NCBI GenBank assembly: GCA_910585705.1 | Contig: CAJUER010000002.1 | Coordinates: forward strand, 62,001-126,000 | DNA length: 64,000 nt | Reading direction: 5' to 3' | From: an uncultured Christensenella sp. | Lineage (GTDB): Bacteria; Bacillota; Clostridia; Christensenellales; Borkfalkiaceae | Part shown: positions 50,691 through 59,265 of the stretch, one piece after another | Position numbering within the stretch: the first letter of the stretch is position 1 | Layout of the letters: each line of letters begins with the position of its first letter | The notes under the pieces: generated by a model | Database searches by the model: none | What the model was told of the DNA's origin: nothing | What the model saw: only the letters and a program-made list of their open reading frames with translations | Made by a program: the position numbers and the translations under genes

Positions 50691-51278
50691 TTAAACTATT
50701 CCGTCCAGCTCGTCAAGCGTCAACTCGTAGCTGGGAATGAACTTTTCGAAGAAGTACTCCACCTCGCGCAGATTGCGCGCGTGCAAATCCTTTTCGATAC
50801 TCTTCTTCGCTTTCTTGAACTCGTTGTTTCCGCAGCGCAGTTCTTCGAGGCACTTGACGTATGCGGCGAGCCTGTCCGCCGCCTTCATCAGCTTATATTC
50901 TATACTCTCCGCGTCGGGCTTGACGTTAGTTTCGAAGTCGTCGCGGATTTCTTCGGGCAAGGTGGAAAGCAATTTGTCGCAAGCCTTGTCCTCTATGTTC
51001 TTGTACGCGCCGCGAATAAAATCGTTGAAATACTTTACGGGCGTGGGTAAATCGCCCGTCATAACCTCTCCGCATTCGTGATAAACAGCGTACAGCACAG
51101 CCTTTTCGGCGTCCGCGTTGCCGCCGAAAACCTTGTTGTTTATGACCGCCAGCGCGTGCGTGAACATTGCCACCTGCTGCGAGTGCTCCATTATATTTTC
51201 TTCGCGGACGGAACGCATAAGCTGCCAGCGCTTGATATATTTCATTCTGTCCATAAAAGCGAAAAAGTTGTACGCCAT
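50691..51278 (-). CDS. YfbR-like HD-domain 5'-nucleotidase
   Basis: 195 aa. FFAFMDRMKYIKRWQLMR, MEHSQQVAMF (His ligand at 32), TGDLPTPVKYFND and KAADRLAAYVKC match the deoxynucleoside 5'-monophosphatase YfbR. The family HD dipeptide that binds metal is HE here (H67-E68, in YHECGEVMTG where E. coli has YHDASEVLTG). Glu can still bind metal but this is unusual. GAGGGA precedes the ATG. Confidence 0.88.
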   Translation of the reverse strand: MAYNFFAFMDRMKYIKRWQLMRSVREENIMEHSQQVAMFTHALAVINNKVFGGNADAEKAVLYAVYHECGEVMTGDLPTPVKYFNDFIRGAYKNIEDKACDKLLSTLPEEIRDDFETNVKPDAESIEYKLMKAADRLAAYVKCLEELRCGNNEFKKAKKSIEKDLHARNLREVEYFFEKFIPSYELTLDELDGIV

Positions 51279-51335
51279 ATTTATCCCTCGTTAAAACTTT
51301 TTAACCATTATAATTCATTTTGCGCAAAATTTCAA

Positions 51336-51364
51336 TTGACTTAGCGTATTTTTTAATTTATAAT
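51336..51364 (+). promoter_or_regulatory. Promoter of the TPP riboswitch-thiT transcript
   Basis: TTGACT, 17-nt spacer, TATAAT, about 40 nt upstream of the aptamer. Confidence 0.8.
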
Positions 51365-51401
51365 TTAATTACGCTCTTCGGGGCGAATAAAAATTAAATA
51401 C

Positions 51402-51490
51402 CGTCGGGGGTGTCCTGAATGATTTCGGGGCTGAGATTATACCCTTTGAATCGGCAACGTAATGGTTGAGCGATAGTACAAAGATGAAAA
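51402..51490 (+). ncRNA. TPP riboswitch (THI element)
   Basis: Contains GTCGGGGGTGTCCTGAA, then GGGGCTGAGATTATACCCTT and GAATCGGCAACGTAATGG followed by GCGATAGTACAAAG, the expected thi-box order (CTGAGA and ACCC...TTGAA). No clear terminator was seen in the ~55 nt before the ORF; control could be at translation. Confidence 0.93.
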
Positions 51491-51546
51491 TTTCGGACGT
51501 TCCCTTGTGGTGCGTCTTTTTCTTTTCGGCGGTAGAAGGAGTTTAA

Positions 51547-52311
51547 ATGTTTCAATGTTCCTCTTTACTCGCCGTTTCTCAAAAGGCGACCGACGTCGTC
51601 AAGTGGATATCGCTCGGCGCGATTGCGCTTTTCGTCGTCATACTCGTGATAACCTGCATTAAAGGCAAAAGGTTTTCCACAACCGATATAGCCTATGCGG
51701 GCGTTTGCCTCGCCGCGTCCTTCGCGCTGTCGTTCATAAAGGTTTCACCCGTGCAGTTCGGCGGTTCTATAACGCTTGCAAGCTTCGTCCCCTCTTTAAT
51801 TTACGCATATAAGGCAGGTCCCGTGAAGGGCACGCTTGCGGGCATTATTCTCGGACTTTTCAACTTTATATCCGACCCTTACATTCTGACGCCCATGACC
51901 TTTATTTTAGACTATATCCTCGCGTTCGCAAGCATCGGACTTATGGGCTTTGCGCCGAAGCTCGGCAAGCTTCCCGTGACGGCAAAAGTAGTTATAGGCA
52001 CGGTTATTGTGTTTGCCGCAAGGTTTATATTCCATCTCTGTTCGGGCTTCATTTTCTTTGCGGAAGATTCCGTGTGGGCGGATTTGCCGCAGACAAATAT
52101 GTTCGTTTACTCGTTCATATACCAGTGCGTTTACCTGCCTGCGGACTGCGCAATATGCGTAGCCGTGCTCGTTGTGCTTGTGAAGACGAAGGTATTCGAT
52201 AAGTTGCTCAATGTTATGGGCAGAGGCAGAAAAACCGAAGAAAAGCCCGAAGCCGCGCAAACGGAAAACGGCGCGGACGAAGTAAACGCCGAAGACGAAA
52301 ACCGAAAATAA
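51547..52311 (+). CDS. thiT: Thiamine ECF transporter S component ThiT
   Basis: 254 aa. An extra N-terminal helix (about residues 17-37) precedes the usual six. VQFGGSITLASFVPSLIYAYK and the DPYILTPMTFILDYILAFAS stretch match the ThiT thiamine-binding helices. Acidic C-terminal tail. Preceded by a TPP riboswitch, which supports the substrate. AAGGAG lies before the ATG. The EcfA/A'/T module is not nearby. Confidence 0.94.
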   Translation: MFQCSSLLAVSQKATDVVKWISLGAIALFVVILVITCIKGKRFSTTDIAYAGVCLAASFALSFIKVSPVQFGGSITLASFVPSLIYAYKAGPVKGTLAGIILGLFNFISDPYILTPMTFILDYILAFASIGLMGFAPKLGKLPVTAKVVIGTVIVFAARFIFHLCSGFIFFAEDSVWADLPQTNMFVYSFIYQCVYLPADCAICVAVLVVLVKTKVFDKLLNVMGRGRKTEEKPEAAQTENGADEVNAEDENRK

Positions 52312-52350
52312 ACTAACGCAATCCTGTTGATAAGACAGATTGGAAAAACG

Positions 52351-52381
52351 CCGTGCGCGCCGAAGATTTCGGCGCGCACGG
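52351..52381. terminator. Bidirectional terminator between thiT and rseP
   Basis: CCGTGCGCGCCGAA/TTCGGCGCGCACGG hairpin; CTTTAAATTT on the plus side and CGTTTTTCC on the minus side. Confidence 0.88.
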
Positions 52382-52434
52382 CTTTAAATTTATACGGTTT
52401 TTAACCTCATAATCTTTATCAAGTTTTAGATCCG

Positions 52435-53550
52435 TCAGCATCGGGCGAATTGTAAAATATCCGTCAGGAACGCAAACGCAAGAATTAACACGAAGCCGAC
52501 CGCATGAATTATCGCCTCGATTTTGCGCGGCACGGGCTTGCGGAAAATACACTCTATCAGGCAGAATATCACCTTGCTTCCGTCAAGCGCGGGAATAGGC
52601 AGTAGATTGAATACCGCGAGATTGACACCAATATATGCCGCGATTTCAAAGAAGCTCTGCACGCTTTGCGAGGCAATTTCGCTCGTCATCTTTATCGTGG
52701 TTACGGGTCCGCCCATTGCGGACAGTCCGAGATGTCCCGTAAGCAGCTCGCCGAGAACTTTGAAAATAGTACCCGCTATCCTGAACGAATATACAAACGA
52801 GCGCCCTATTGTATCGAAGAATCCGAAGCGGCAGCTTTCCACGCCTACCGCCCAGTAGCTTTTGCCGTCCTCGCCCTCGTATGTGCCTATGCCAAGCGCG
52901 TTCCAAAGCTTGCTCACTTCTTCGGAATTTTTAAAATCGCAGTCGCCGCGCAGCTTAATTTCCACGTTGCGTTTTTCCCCGCCGCGTATGACCTTCATCT
53001 TCACGACGTCGCCCTCGCTTTTGCCTTTAAGCGCCGACATCAAGTCGGAAGTGAGGTATATTCCCCTGCTTTGGATACTGCATATAAGGTCGCCCTCTTC
53101 CAGACAGTACTCCGCATAAGCAGGCTCGGGCGGAGTCACCGCTCCCACCTTAAAGGTCATTTGCCCGAACGCGAAGAATGCAATTATTATTAGCAACAGC
53201 GCAAGAATATAGTTCATCAACGGTCCGGAAACGAGCACTATTATGCGCTTCCAGGCGGCTTTATTGTTGAAGCTGTTTTCGTTTGCGGCTTCTCCGTCCT
53301 CGCCGTCGAACGCACAGAATCCGCCGAGAGGGAAAAGCCTTATCGAGAAAGCTTCACCGTTCCTCTTCGACACGCGCCTGAACAGTTTTGGACCGAAGCC
53401 TATTGCAAACTCGTTTATTTTGAATTTGAGAATTTTTCCGGCCGCGTAATGCCCGAACTCGTGAACGGTTATCATAACCAGCAATATGGTAATTGCCAGC
53501 ACAACCGCAAGTATCGTATTCATTACAGAAGAAACCGAAAGTAAACCCAT
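52435..53550 (-). CDS. rseP: Site-2 intramembrane metalloprotease RseP
   Basis: 371 aa M50B protease. HEFGH at residues 30-34 in the first helix, PLGGF, a central PDZ domain (around GDLICSIQSRG), and the third zinc ligand in NLLPIPALDGSK near the C-terminus (usually ...LDGG). Cleaves anti-sigma factors and leader remnants in the membrane. ATG overlaps the dxr stop; dxr-rseP is the conserved pair. Confidence 0.95.
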   Translation of the reverse strand: MGLLSVSSVMNTILAVVLAITILLVMITVHEFGHYAAGKILKFKINEFAIGFGPKLFRRVSKRNGEAFSIRLFPLGGFCAFDGEDGEAANENSFNNKAAWKRIIVLVSGPLMNYILALLLIIIAFFAFGQMTFKVGAVTPPEPAYAEYCLEEGDLICSIQSRGIYLTSDLMSALKGKSEGDVVKMKVIRGGEKRNVEIKLRGDCDFKNSEEVSKLWNALGIGTYEGEDGKSYWAVGVESCRFGFFDTIGRSFVYSFRIAGTIFKVLGELLTGHLGLSAMGGPVTTIKMTSEIASQSVQSFFEIAAYIGVNLAVFNLLPIPALDGSKVIFCLIECIFRKPVPRKIEAIIHAVGFVLILAFAFLTDILQFARC

Positions 53551-54647
53551 TATAACCCGTCAATAATTTTTTGCGCGTTTATTCGTGCGGCTTCGTCGGC
53601 TTGTTTTAAACAGTCGAGTCCGTCAACCGCACCGCGCCGCGCGGACTGTAAAACGCCGTCCGCCACGCGATAAATATCCGTGAAAGCTATGCGCCCTTTA
53701 AGGAAGGCTTTCACCGCTTCCTCGTCCGCCGCGTTCAAAACGCAGGGGCATATACCGCCCTCTTCGCCGCATTTCAACGCAAGGTCGAAGCAGGGATAGT
53801 CCGCACGGTTCAGTGGCTGAAAGCCGAGCGAAAACTCTTTTGTAAAGTCCATAGGCGAAACCGAAGTTTCAAGCCGACGGGGATAGCTGAGCGCAAGCTG
53901 TACGGGGATTTCCATAGTAGGATAACTCATCTGCGCCAGAATTGCGCCGTCGCAAAACTCCGTCATAGAGTGAATTATGCTCTGCGGTTGAATTACCGTA
54001 TCTATGCGCGAATAGGGAGTGCCGTACAGAACGTGCGCCTCTATTACCTCGTAACCCTTGTTCATAAGCGTTGCGCTGTCTACGGTGATTTTGGCGCCCA
54101 TTTTCCAAGTGGGGTGATTAAGCGCCTGCTCCGCAGTTACGCCTTTTAACATTTCCGCAGTGTAGCCGCGAAACGCGCCTCCGCTTGCGGTTATAATAAG
54201 CCTTTTCAACGGCGCATGCCTGTCGAAGGAAAGGCACTGCCATATAGCCGAATGCTCGCTGTCTACGGGGATAAATTCCGCGCCGTGCCGTTCCGCCAGC
54301 GCAGTGATAAATTCTCCGCCGCAAACCAGCGTTTCTTTGTTGGCAAGCGCAAGCCGCTTGCCCGCGCAAATAGCTTTGACGCTGTATTCCAAACCTGCAA
54401 ATCCGCTTGCCGCATTGAACACTATGTCCGCACAATCAAGTTCTGCAAGGCTGAGCGCATAGTCGCGGTCAATTGAGGAAGCCGCATAATATTCGGGCTT
54501 TAAGGCGGCAACCTGCTTTCTGAAAAGCTCGCTGTCGCAACCGGCGACAAGCGCGCAGATTGCGTACTCGTCGGGGTGGCGGTTTACCACGTCAATAACC
54601 TGTCTTCCTATACTGCCCGTGCAGCCGATCAAAACTATTTTTTTCAT
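53550..54647 (-). CDS. dxr: 1-deoxy-D-xylulose 5-phosphate reductoisomerase
   Basis: 365 aa. NADPH site IGCTGSIGRQVIDV, then ALANKETLVCGG, PVDSEHSAIWQCL, TASGGAFR and WKMGAKITVDSATLMNKGYE. Converts DXP to MEP in the isoprenoid pathway that feeds undecaprenyl phosphate synthesis by uppS nearby. Confidence 0.97.
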   Translation of the reverse strand: MKKIVLIGCTGSIGRQVIDVVNRHPDEYAICALVAGCDSELFRKQVAALKPEYYAASSIDRDYALSLAELDCADIVFNAASGFAGLEYSVKAICAGKRLALANKETLVCGGEFITALAERHGAEFIPVDSEHSAIWQCLSFDRHAPLKRLIITASGGAFRGYTAEMLKGVTAEQALNHPTWKMGAKITVDSATLMNKGYEVIEAHVLYGTPYSRIDTVIQPQSIIHSMTEFCDGAILAQMSYPTMEIPVQLALSYPRRLETSVSPMDFTKEFSLGFQPLNRADYPCFDLALKCGEEGGICPCVLNAADEEAVKAFLKGRIAFTDIYRVADGVLQSARRGAVDGLDCLKQADEAARINAQKIIDGL

Positions 54648-54681
54648 TTATTATTATACCCGAAATTTTTTAAATAATGAC

Positions 54682-54703
54682 AAAAGCCCCTTACGGAGCT
54701 TTT
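54682..54703 (-). terminator. Weak terminator-like hairpin between cdsA and dxr
   Basis: Minus strand AAAAGCTCCGTAAGGGGCTTTT with a mismatch-free six-base stem and short T-run. May attenuate rather than stop transcription. Confidence 0.5.
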
Positions 54704-54720
54704 AAAATTTATTATTTTGT

Positions 54721-55602
54721 TTAAATAATTATAATTCCGAACGCGAACAGCGCTATGACCGAGCTGAACAGCAAGCTGTCGAACCTGTCTAAAATGCCGC
54801 CGTGTCCCGGCAGAAGCTTGCCCATATCTTTTATCCCGCACTCGCGTTTTATCGCGCTTTCGAAAAGGTCGCCTATCTGGGCGAGAACTGATATTACCAA
54901 GCCTATAAACATAAACGTAACGGCAGGGTGAAGATTGCCCGAATACACTAAGGGAGTGTCGAAAACCTTGCCCAATCCGAAGTCAATGAAATACGCCGCA
55001 ATCGCTCCGAGCATACCGCCGACGATTCCGCCGACCGCGCCTATCACGGTCTTTTTCGGACTGAGTTTCGGAGCGAGCTTAAAAGGCACTCGGTGTCCCA
55101 AAAGGCTGCCTATAATAAACGCGCCTCCGTCGGTGAACATACACGCAAGGAAAAGCGTGATTATCGCCGCAGTGGAATTTTCTTCTATATGGTTTACCGC
55201 CGACAGCATACAGCTTAACACGCCGCAGTACAGCATTGCGAAGAAACAGATAGCCGTGCCTTTGACGGTGCTTTCGCCGTGATGGAACACGTTTAACGAA
55301 GCAAGCGCAAACGCGTAAATGCACGCACAGCACGCGATTGCGAGGAAACCTTCGGAAGTGGTAAGCTGAACCGAAACGTATAGAGGAACGCTTACCGCGC
55401 AGAAGGCTATCGTAAATACCTTCTGAATATAGGACACACCGCCGAACGCCTTTAAAAATTCAAGGCACCCTATAACCGCTATCGCGCAGAAAACCGCGTC
55501 GAAGCCGAGCGCACCCCAGCCGCCGGGCACAAGCCATTTCAGTGCGACAAGCGCAATGAACGCCACAACATATACAACTCCTGTTAAAATTCTGCTTTTC
55601 AT
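54721..55602 (-). CDS. cdsA: Phosphatidate cytidylyltransferase
   Basis: 293 aa, about eight membrane helices. The C-terminal signature KRECGIKDMGKLLPGHGG-x-x-DRFD is diagnostic. Makes CDP-diacylglycerol for phospholipids. Follows uppS as in most bacteria. Confidence 0.97.
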   Translation of the reverse strand: MKSRILTGVVYVVAFIALVALKWLVPGGWGALGFDAVFCAIAVIGCLEFLKAFGGVSYIQKVFTIAFCAVSVPLYVSVQLTTSEGFLAIACCACIYAFALASLNVFHHGESTVKGTAICFFAMLYCGVLSCMLSAVNHIEENSTAAIITLFLACMFTDGGAFIIGSLLGHRVPFKLAPKLSPKKTVIGAVGGIVGGMLGAIAAYFIDFGLGKVFDTPLVYSGNLHPAVTFMFIGLVISVLAQIGDLFESAIKRECGIKDMGKLLPGHGGILDRFDSLLFSSVIALFAFGIIII

Positions 55603-55648
55603 TTTAACTCCATTTTTTTATATTCCTTAAAACTCGCACAAAACGCCG

Positions 55649-56335
55649 TCAGACTTTCCCGAATCGTCTTTCGCGCGAGCAATAACTTTCAATCGCCTTA
55701 TCGAATTCTTCGTCCGTAAAATCGGGAAACAGCACGTCGGTAAAATACAGCTCTGAATAAGCCGACTGGTAAGTAAGAAAATTAGAAAGCCGAAGCTCTC
55801 CCCCCGTCCTTATTATCAAGTCCGGCTCGGGCAAGCCGCCCGTGTACAAAAGTTTTTCAAAACCCGCCGCGTCAGTCTTTTCGCCGCGCTCTATCGCGCG
55901 GTTCACCGCGTTGATTATCTCCGCCCTGCCGCCGTAATTGATTGCGAACACCATTGTAAACTCCGCATTCGCGGGCGAATTTTTTTCACCCTCCTTCAAT
56001 AGCCGGGCTATATCTTCGGGCAAAGCGTCAACGTCGCCTATGATTCTAACCGCCGAATTTTCGGCATACAGCTTTTTTACGTTTTCGGTAAAATAATTTC
56101 TGAACAGGTCGAACAGCCCGTCGAGTTCGTCTTTCGGGCGGGAGAGATTCTCTGTGGACAGCGTATAAGCAGTGAGGTATTTTATACCGCGCTTTTTCGC
56201 ATGCTCCGCAAGAGCAATCATTCTGTTCATTCCGTGCTTATGTCCCGACGAGCGCGGCATAAGCCGCCTTTTAGCCCATCTTCCGTTGCCGTCCATAATA
56301 AGTCCGACGTGCACGGGCAATTTACCTTTCTGCAT
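55649..56335 (-). CDS. uppS: Undecaprenyl diphosphate synthase
   Basis: 228 aa cis-prenyltransferase. LIMDGNGRWAKRR (catalytic Asp and FPP site), HKHGMNRM, YLTAYTLSTENLSRP, FAINYGGRAEI and a C-terminal RTGGELRLSNFL-x(3)-SAYSELYF. Supplies the lipid carrier for cell wall synthesis. Confidence 0.97.
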   Translation of the reverse strand: MQKGKLPVHVGLIMDGNGRWAKRRLMPRSSGHKHGMNRMIALAEHAKKRGIKYLTAYTLSTENLSRPKDELDGLFDLFRNYFTENVKKLYAENSAVRIIGDVDALPEDIARLLKEGEKNSPANAEFTMVFAINYGGRAEIINAVNRAIERGEKTDAAGFEKLLYTGGLPEPDLIIRTGGELRLSNFLTYQSAYSELYFTDVLFPDFTDEEFDKAIESYCSRERRFGKV

Positions 56336-56344
56336 AGCTTACGG

Positions 56345-56914
56345 TTAAACCGTCATTATCTCCTTTTCTTTTGCCGCTACAAGCGTATCGATTTGAGCCA
56401 CTGCGTCGGCAACCGCTTTTTCTACGTCTTTTTCAAAACCTGCGGCTTCGTCTTCGGACAATACTTTGTCGGTTTTGAGTTTTTTCAAACCGTCCATTGC
56501 GTCGCGGCGGTTGTTGCGCGCGGCAACCTTTGCGTCCTCGCCCGTCTTTTTAATCTGCTTTGAAAGCTCGCGCCTTCTCTCTTCGGTGAGGTCGGGGAAC
56601 ACAAGACGGATAACCTTGCCGTCGTTGGTGGGGGTTATGCCTATGTTCGAAAGTTGTATAGCCTTTTCGATAGCTTTGAGAATCGAAACGTCCCAAGGAG
56701 CGATTACAAGACATCTGCCCTCCTGCACGGAAACGCTTGCCGTCTGCGGCACGGGGGTGGCAACCCCGTAATAGTCCACGTTCACTTTGTCGAGAATGTG
56801 CGGATTTGCACGTCCCGCGCGCACCGAAGAATATTCTTCTTTAAGCACGCTGACAGTCTTTGCGAGTTTGTCGTCGAGAATCAAAAGTATCTCTTCCGCC
56901 TGTTCTGCTGCCAT
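56345..56914 (-). CDS. frr: Ribosome recycling factor
   Basis: 189 aa. VRAGRANPHILDKVNVDYYG, TPVPQTASVSVQEGR, IRLVFPDLTEERRRELSK, and the helical rest match RRF, which splits post-termination ribosomes with EF-G. Lies 14 nt after pyrH. Confidence 0.97.
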   Translation of the reverse strand: MAAEQAEEILLILDDKLAKTVSVLKEEYSSVRAGRANPHILDKVNVDYYGVATPVPQTASVSVQEGRCLVIAPWDVSILKAIEKAIQLSNIGITPTNDGKVIRLVFPDLTEERRRELSKQIKKTGEDAKVAARNNRRDAMDGLKKLKTDKVLSEDEAAGFEKDVEKAVADAVAQIDTLVAAKEKEIMTV

Positions 56915-56928
56915 AATTATTTTACTCC

Positions 56929-57645
56929 TTATTTTTTCTCATTATCAATAACCGTGCCGATTTTTTCGCCGCACACGGCTTTTATAAGCGAATCTTTTTC
57001 ATTGAGCCCGAACGCAAGCACGGGCATATTGTTTTCCATACACATAGTAGCCGCCGTCGCGTCCATCGCCTTTATACCGCTCTTTATAACGTCGATATAA
57101 TTTATGTGCGCAAATTTTTTCGCGTCGGGATTGAGCTTGGGGTCGCTGTCATAAATTCCGTCTATGTTTTTAGCCATCATCAGAACGTCCGCCTGAATTT
57201 CGCAAGCACGCTGAGCCGCTGCCGTATCCGTCGAACAGTACGGGTTGCCTGTTCCGCAAGCCATAATCACAACTCTGCCCTTTTCGAAGTGGTGCAAAGC
57301 CTTTCTTAAAATGTAGGGTTCGGCAACCGAAGTCATAATAAGCGCGGTCTGCACTCGTGTGGGAATACCGCGCTGTTCCAACGCGTCCATCATGGCAAGC
57401 GAATTCATAACCGTCGCCAGCATACCCATATGGTCTGCGGTGGTTCTGTCCATCTGCTTGCCCTGTCTGCCGCGCCAGAAGTTTCCGCCGCCGATAACAA
57501 GCGCAATCTGCACGCCCATTTCGTGTATTCTGGCAATCTCGTTGACGACGTTTGCTATAACGTTTTCGTCAAGTCCGTGACCGAGCTCGCCTGCAAGCGC
57601 CTCGCCCGAAAGTTTAATAAGTATTCTTTTGTATTTGGGTTTCAT
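56929..57645 (-). CDS. pyrH: UMP kinase
   Basis: 238 aa amino-acid-kinase fold enzyme, UMP to UDP. YKRILIKLSGEALAG, IGGGNFWRG, GMLATVMNSLAMMDAL and ACGTGNPYCSTDTAA. Start at 57645 has GGAG spaced correctly; an ATG 12 nt earlier has none. The tsf gene usually found upstream is missing. Confidence 0.97.
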   Translation of the reverse strand: MKPKYKRILIKLSGEALAGELGHGLDENVIANVVNEIARIHEMGVQIALVIGGGNFWRGRQGKQMDRTTADHMGMLATVMNSLAMMDALEQRGIPTRVQTALIMTSVAEPYILRKALHHFEKGRVVIMACGTGNPYCSTDTAAAQRACEIQADVLMMAKNIDGIYDSDPKLNPDAKKFAHINYIDVIKSGIKAMDATAATMCMENNMPVLAFGLNEKDSLIKAVCGEKIGTVIDNEKK

Positions 57646-57674
57646 TTTCCGCTCCATATGTACTCGCTTGGATT

Positions 57675-57703
57675 ATTATAACACGGCGATAAATAAATTT
57701 CAA
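57675..57703 (-). promoter_or_regulatory. Promoter of the pyrH-frr-uppS-cdsA operon
   Basis: Minus strand TTGAAA, 17-nt spacer, TATAAT. Confidence 0.8.
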
Positions 57704-57719
57704 TAATTTTGCCCGACTA

Positions 57720-58151
57720 TTAATCAGATTTTACGCCGCGCAGATTGTCTACTTTTTTCCGCAAAGCCGTGACCGCCTCCTGCGGGGAGGAAATGCTTTG
57801 CACCGCCGTCTCCATAGGACACAGCCCGTCGCCCGTTCGGTTGATTATTTTTTCCGTCTTTTCGCCGCAGCAGTAAGCTATGCCGTGCTCCTTGAAAACG
57901 CATTCGGCGGAGACAGACATAACTTCGCCGTACACGGCGGAAACCCCCGCATATGCGTACAGCAACGCCGCCGCCTTTCCGACTATTTTATCCGCAACGC
58001 AAAAGTCCTTCAACTCCTCGCCGCTTTCGACCAGTTCAAGAAGCGGCGCAATTCCGCGCCCGTCCCTTTTTATTATTTTGCCGCCACAGACAAACACAAG
58101 TCCGCAACCGCCTGCCTTTAATATATCTTCGGCTTTAATCAAATCATTCAT
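57720..58151 (-). CDS. DUF1893 domain protein
   Basis: 143 aa. The pattern CGLVFVCGGKIIKRDGRGI, DKIVGKAAALLYAYAGVSAVYG and FKEHGIAYCCGEKTEKIINR, ending GLCPMETAV, matches DUF1893, a family seen in many Clostridia. The fold is thought to resemble cytidine deaminase, but no zinc motif is obvious (only the CPMET region and scattered Cys). Function unknown. Follows the DUF362 gene with a 21-nt gap. Confidence 0.85.
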   Translation of the reverse strand: MNDLIKAEDILKAGGCGLVFVCGGKIIKRDGRGIAPLLELVESGEELKDFCVADKIVGKAAALLYAYAGVSAVYGEVMSVSAECVFKEHGIAYCCGEKTEKIINRTGDGLCPMETAVQSISSPQEAVTALRKKVDNLRGVKSD

Positions 58152-58172
58152 ATTCCGCGACTTTTCGCCTTC

Positions 58173-59039
58173 CTATACTTCGATAAGCTCGTAATCGGTC
58201 GTACCCGCACCGAGCGCTTCCGCCGCTTCCACCGTGAGTATTCCGTTCCTGCTTTCCACCCTTTCGAGGAAGTGCTTTTGACCCGGATCATCCTTTGCCG
58301 CATAGACCAAATCGAGGCAGGCTTTGTCAATCGCCACAGGATCGCAGGAGACAAGTATGCCTATATCCATCATACAAGGGTCTTCCGCGACGGCACAGCA
58401 ATCGCAATCGACCGACATATTCTTCATAACGTTGATATACAGCGCGTTGCCCTTGAAATACCTGACAATAGAAAGCGCCGCGTCCGCCATAGATTTGAGA
58501 AAACTGTCGTGGTCGGACGTCCATATCTCTTTGGGGTTGCCCGCGCCGTGTATATATGCCTTGCCGTACGACGAAGCTATGCCGATAGAAAGCTGTTTGA
58601 GCGCGCCGCCGTAACCGCCCATAGGGTGACCCTTGAAATGGGACAGCACGAGAAGACTGTCGTAGTTCTTTATATTTTTGCCGACATAGTTTTTGTTTAT
58701 AACCTTTCCGTCGGGAATATCCAGCACTAAATCGGGACCTTCGGCGTCCAGCAGGTCGACCTCGAAGAGTTCGCTCCAACCGTGAAGTTTAAGCGTTTTG
58801 AGATGCTTTGCCGTTGTATCGCGTTTCCCTTTGTATGCGGTGTTACATTCCACAACCGTCCCGCCTACCTCGTCTATTATCGGTTTCCAGAATTCGGGTT
58901 TTAAAAAGTTTTGGTTGCCGACCTCGCCCGAATGAAGTTTTACCGCCACTTTGCCGTCAAGCCGTTTGCCTGCAAGTTTATAGAGCGCGGCGACCTTTTC
59001 CGGAGTAATCTCCCTCGAAAAATACACCTTAGGTTTCAT
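58173..59039 (-). CDS. DUF362 family protein
   Basis: 288 aa. Features are VAVKLHSGEVGNQNFLKPEF, then TVVECNTAYKGKRDTTAKH, HFKGHPMGGYGGALKQLSIG and a final CDPVAIDKACLDLV, a typical DUF362 core. Some DUF362 proteins carry ferredoxin-type clusters, but here only CDCCAV is present and no 4Fe-4S ligand set is visible. Start at 59039 is set by GGAGG upstream; an ATG 13 codons earlier exists. Precedes DUF1893; promoter at 59107. Confidence 0.85.
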   Translation of the reverse strand: MKPKVYFSREITPEKVAALYKLAGKRLDGKVAVKLHSGEVGNQNFLKPEFWKPIIDEVGGTVVECNTAYKGKRDTTAKHLKTLKLHGWSELFEVDLLDAEGPDLVLDIPDGKVINKNYVGKNIKNYDSLLVLSHFKGHPMGGYGGALKQLSIGIASSYGKAYIHGAGNPKEIWTSDHDSFLKSMADAALSIVRYFKGNALYINVMKNMSVDCDCCAVAEDPCMMDIGILVSCDPVAIDKACLDLVYAAKDDPGQKHFLERVESRNGILTVEAAEALGAGTTDYELIEV

Positions 59040-59106
59040 ATATGCCCCTCCGTTTTGCTTTTTAATTTTAAAGCGCATCTCCGCCGAACTCGACTTGCGC
59101 GTTTTT

Positions 59107-59135
59107 ATTATACTATTTTACGGAGAGAATGTAAA
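59107..59135 (-). promoter_or_regulatory. Promoter of the DUF362-DUF1893 genes
   Basis: Minus strand TTTACA, 17-nt spacer, TATAAT. Confidence 0.7.
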
Positions 59136-59168
59136 CGATAATTTGAAATTTATTTGCGCAATTTAAAA

Positions 59169-59202
59169 GGCGCGGCGGACCCGAACTCGGGTCCGCCGCG
59201 CC
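59169..59202 (-). terminator. Terminator of the GH32 gene
   Basis: GGCGCGGCGGACCCGA with its perfect complement, followed on the minus strand by TTTTAAATT. Confidence 0.8.
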
Positions 59203-59265
59203 GTCGTGCTTATAAATAATTGCCCGCACGAAAGCATAGTAAAATTTTGTGTTGAAAATTTGTTG

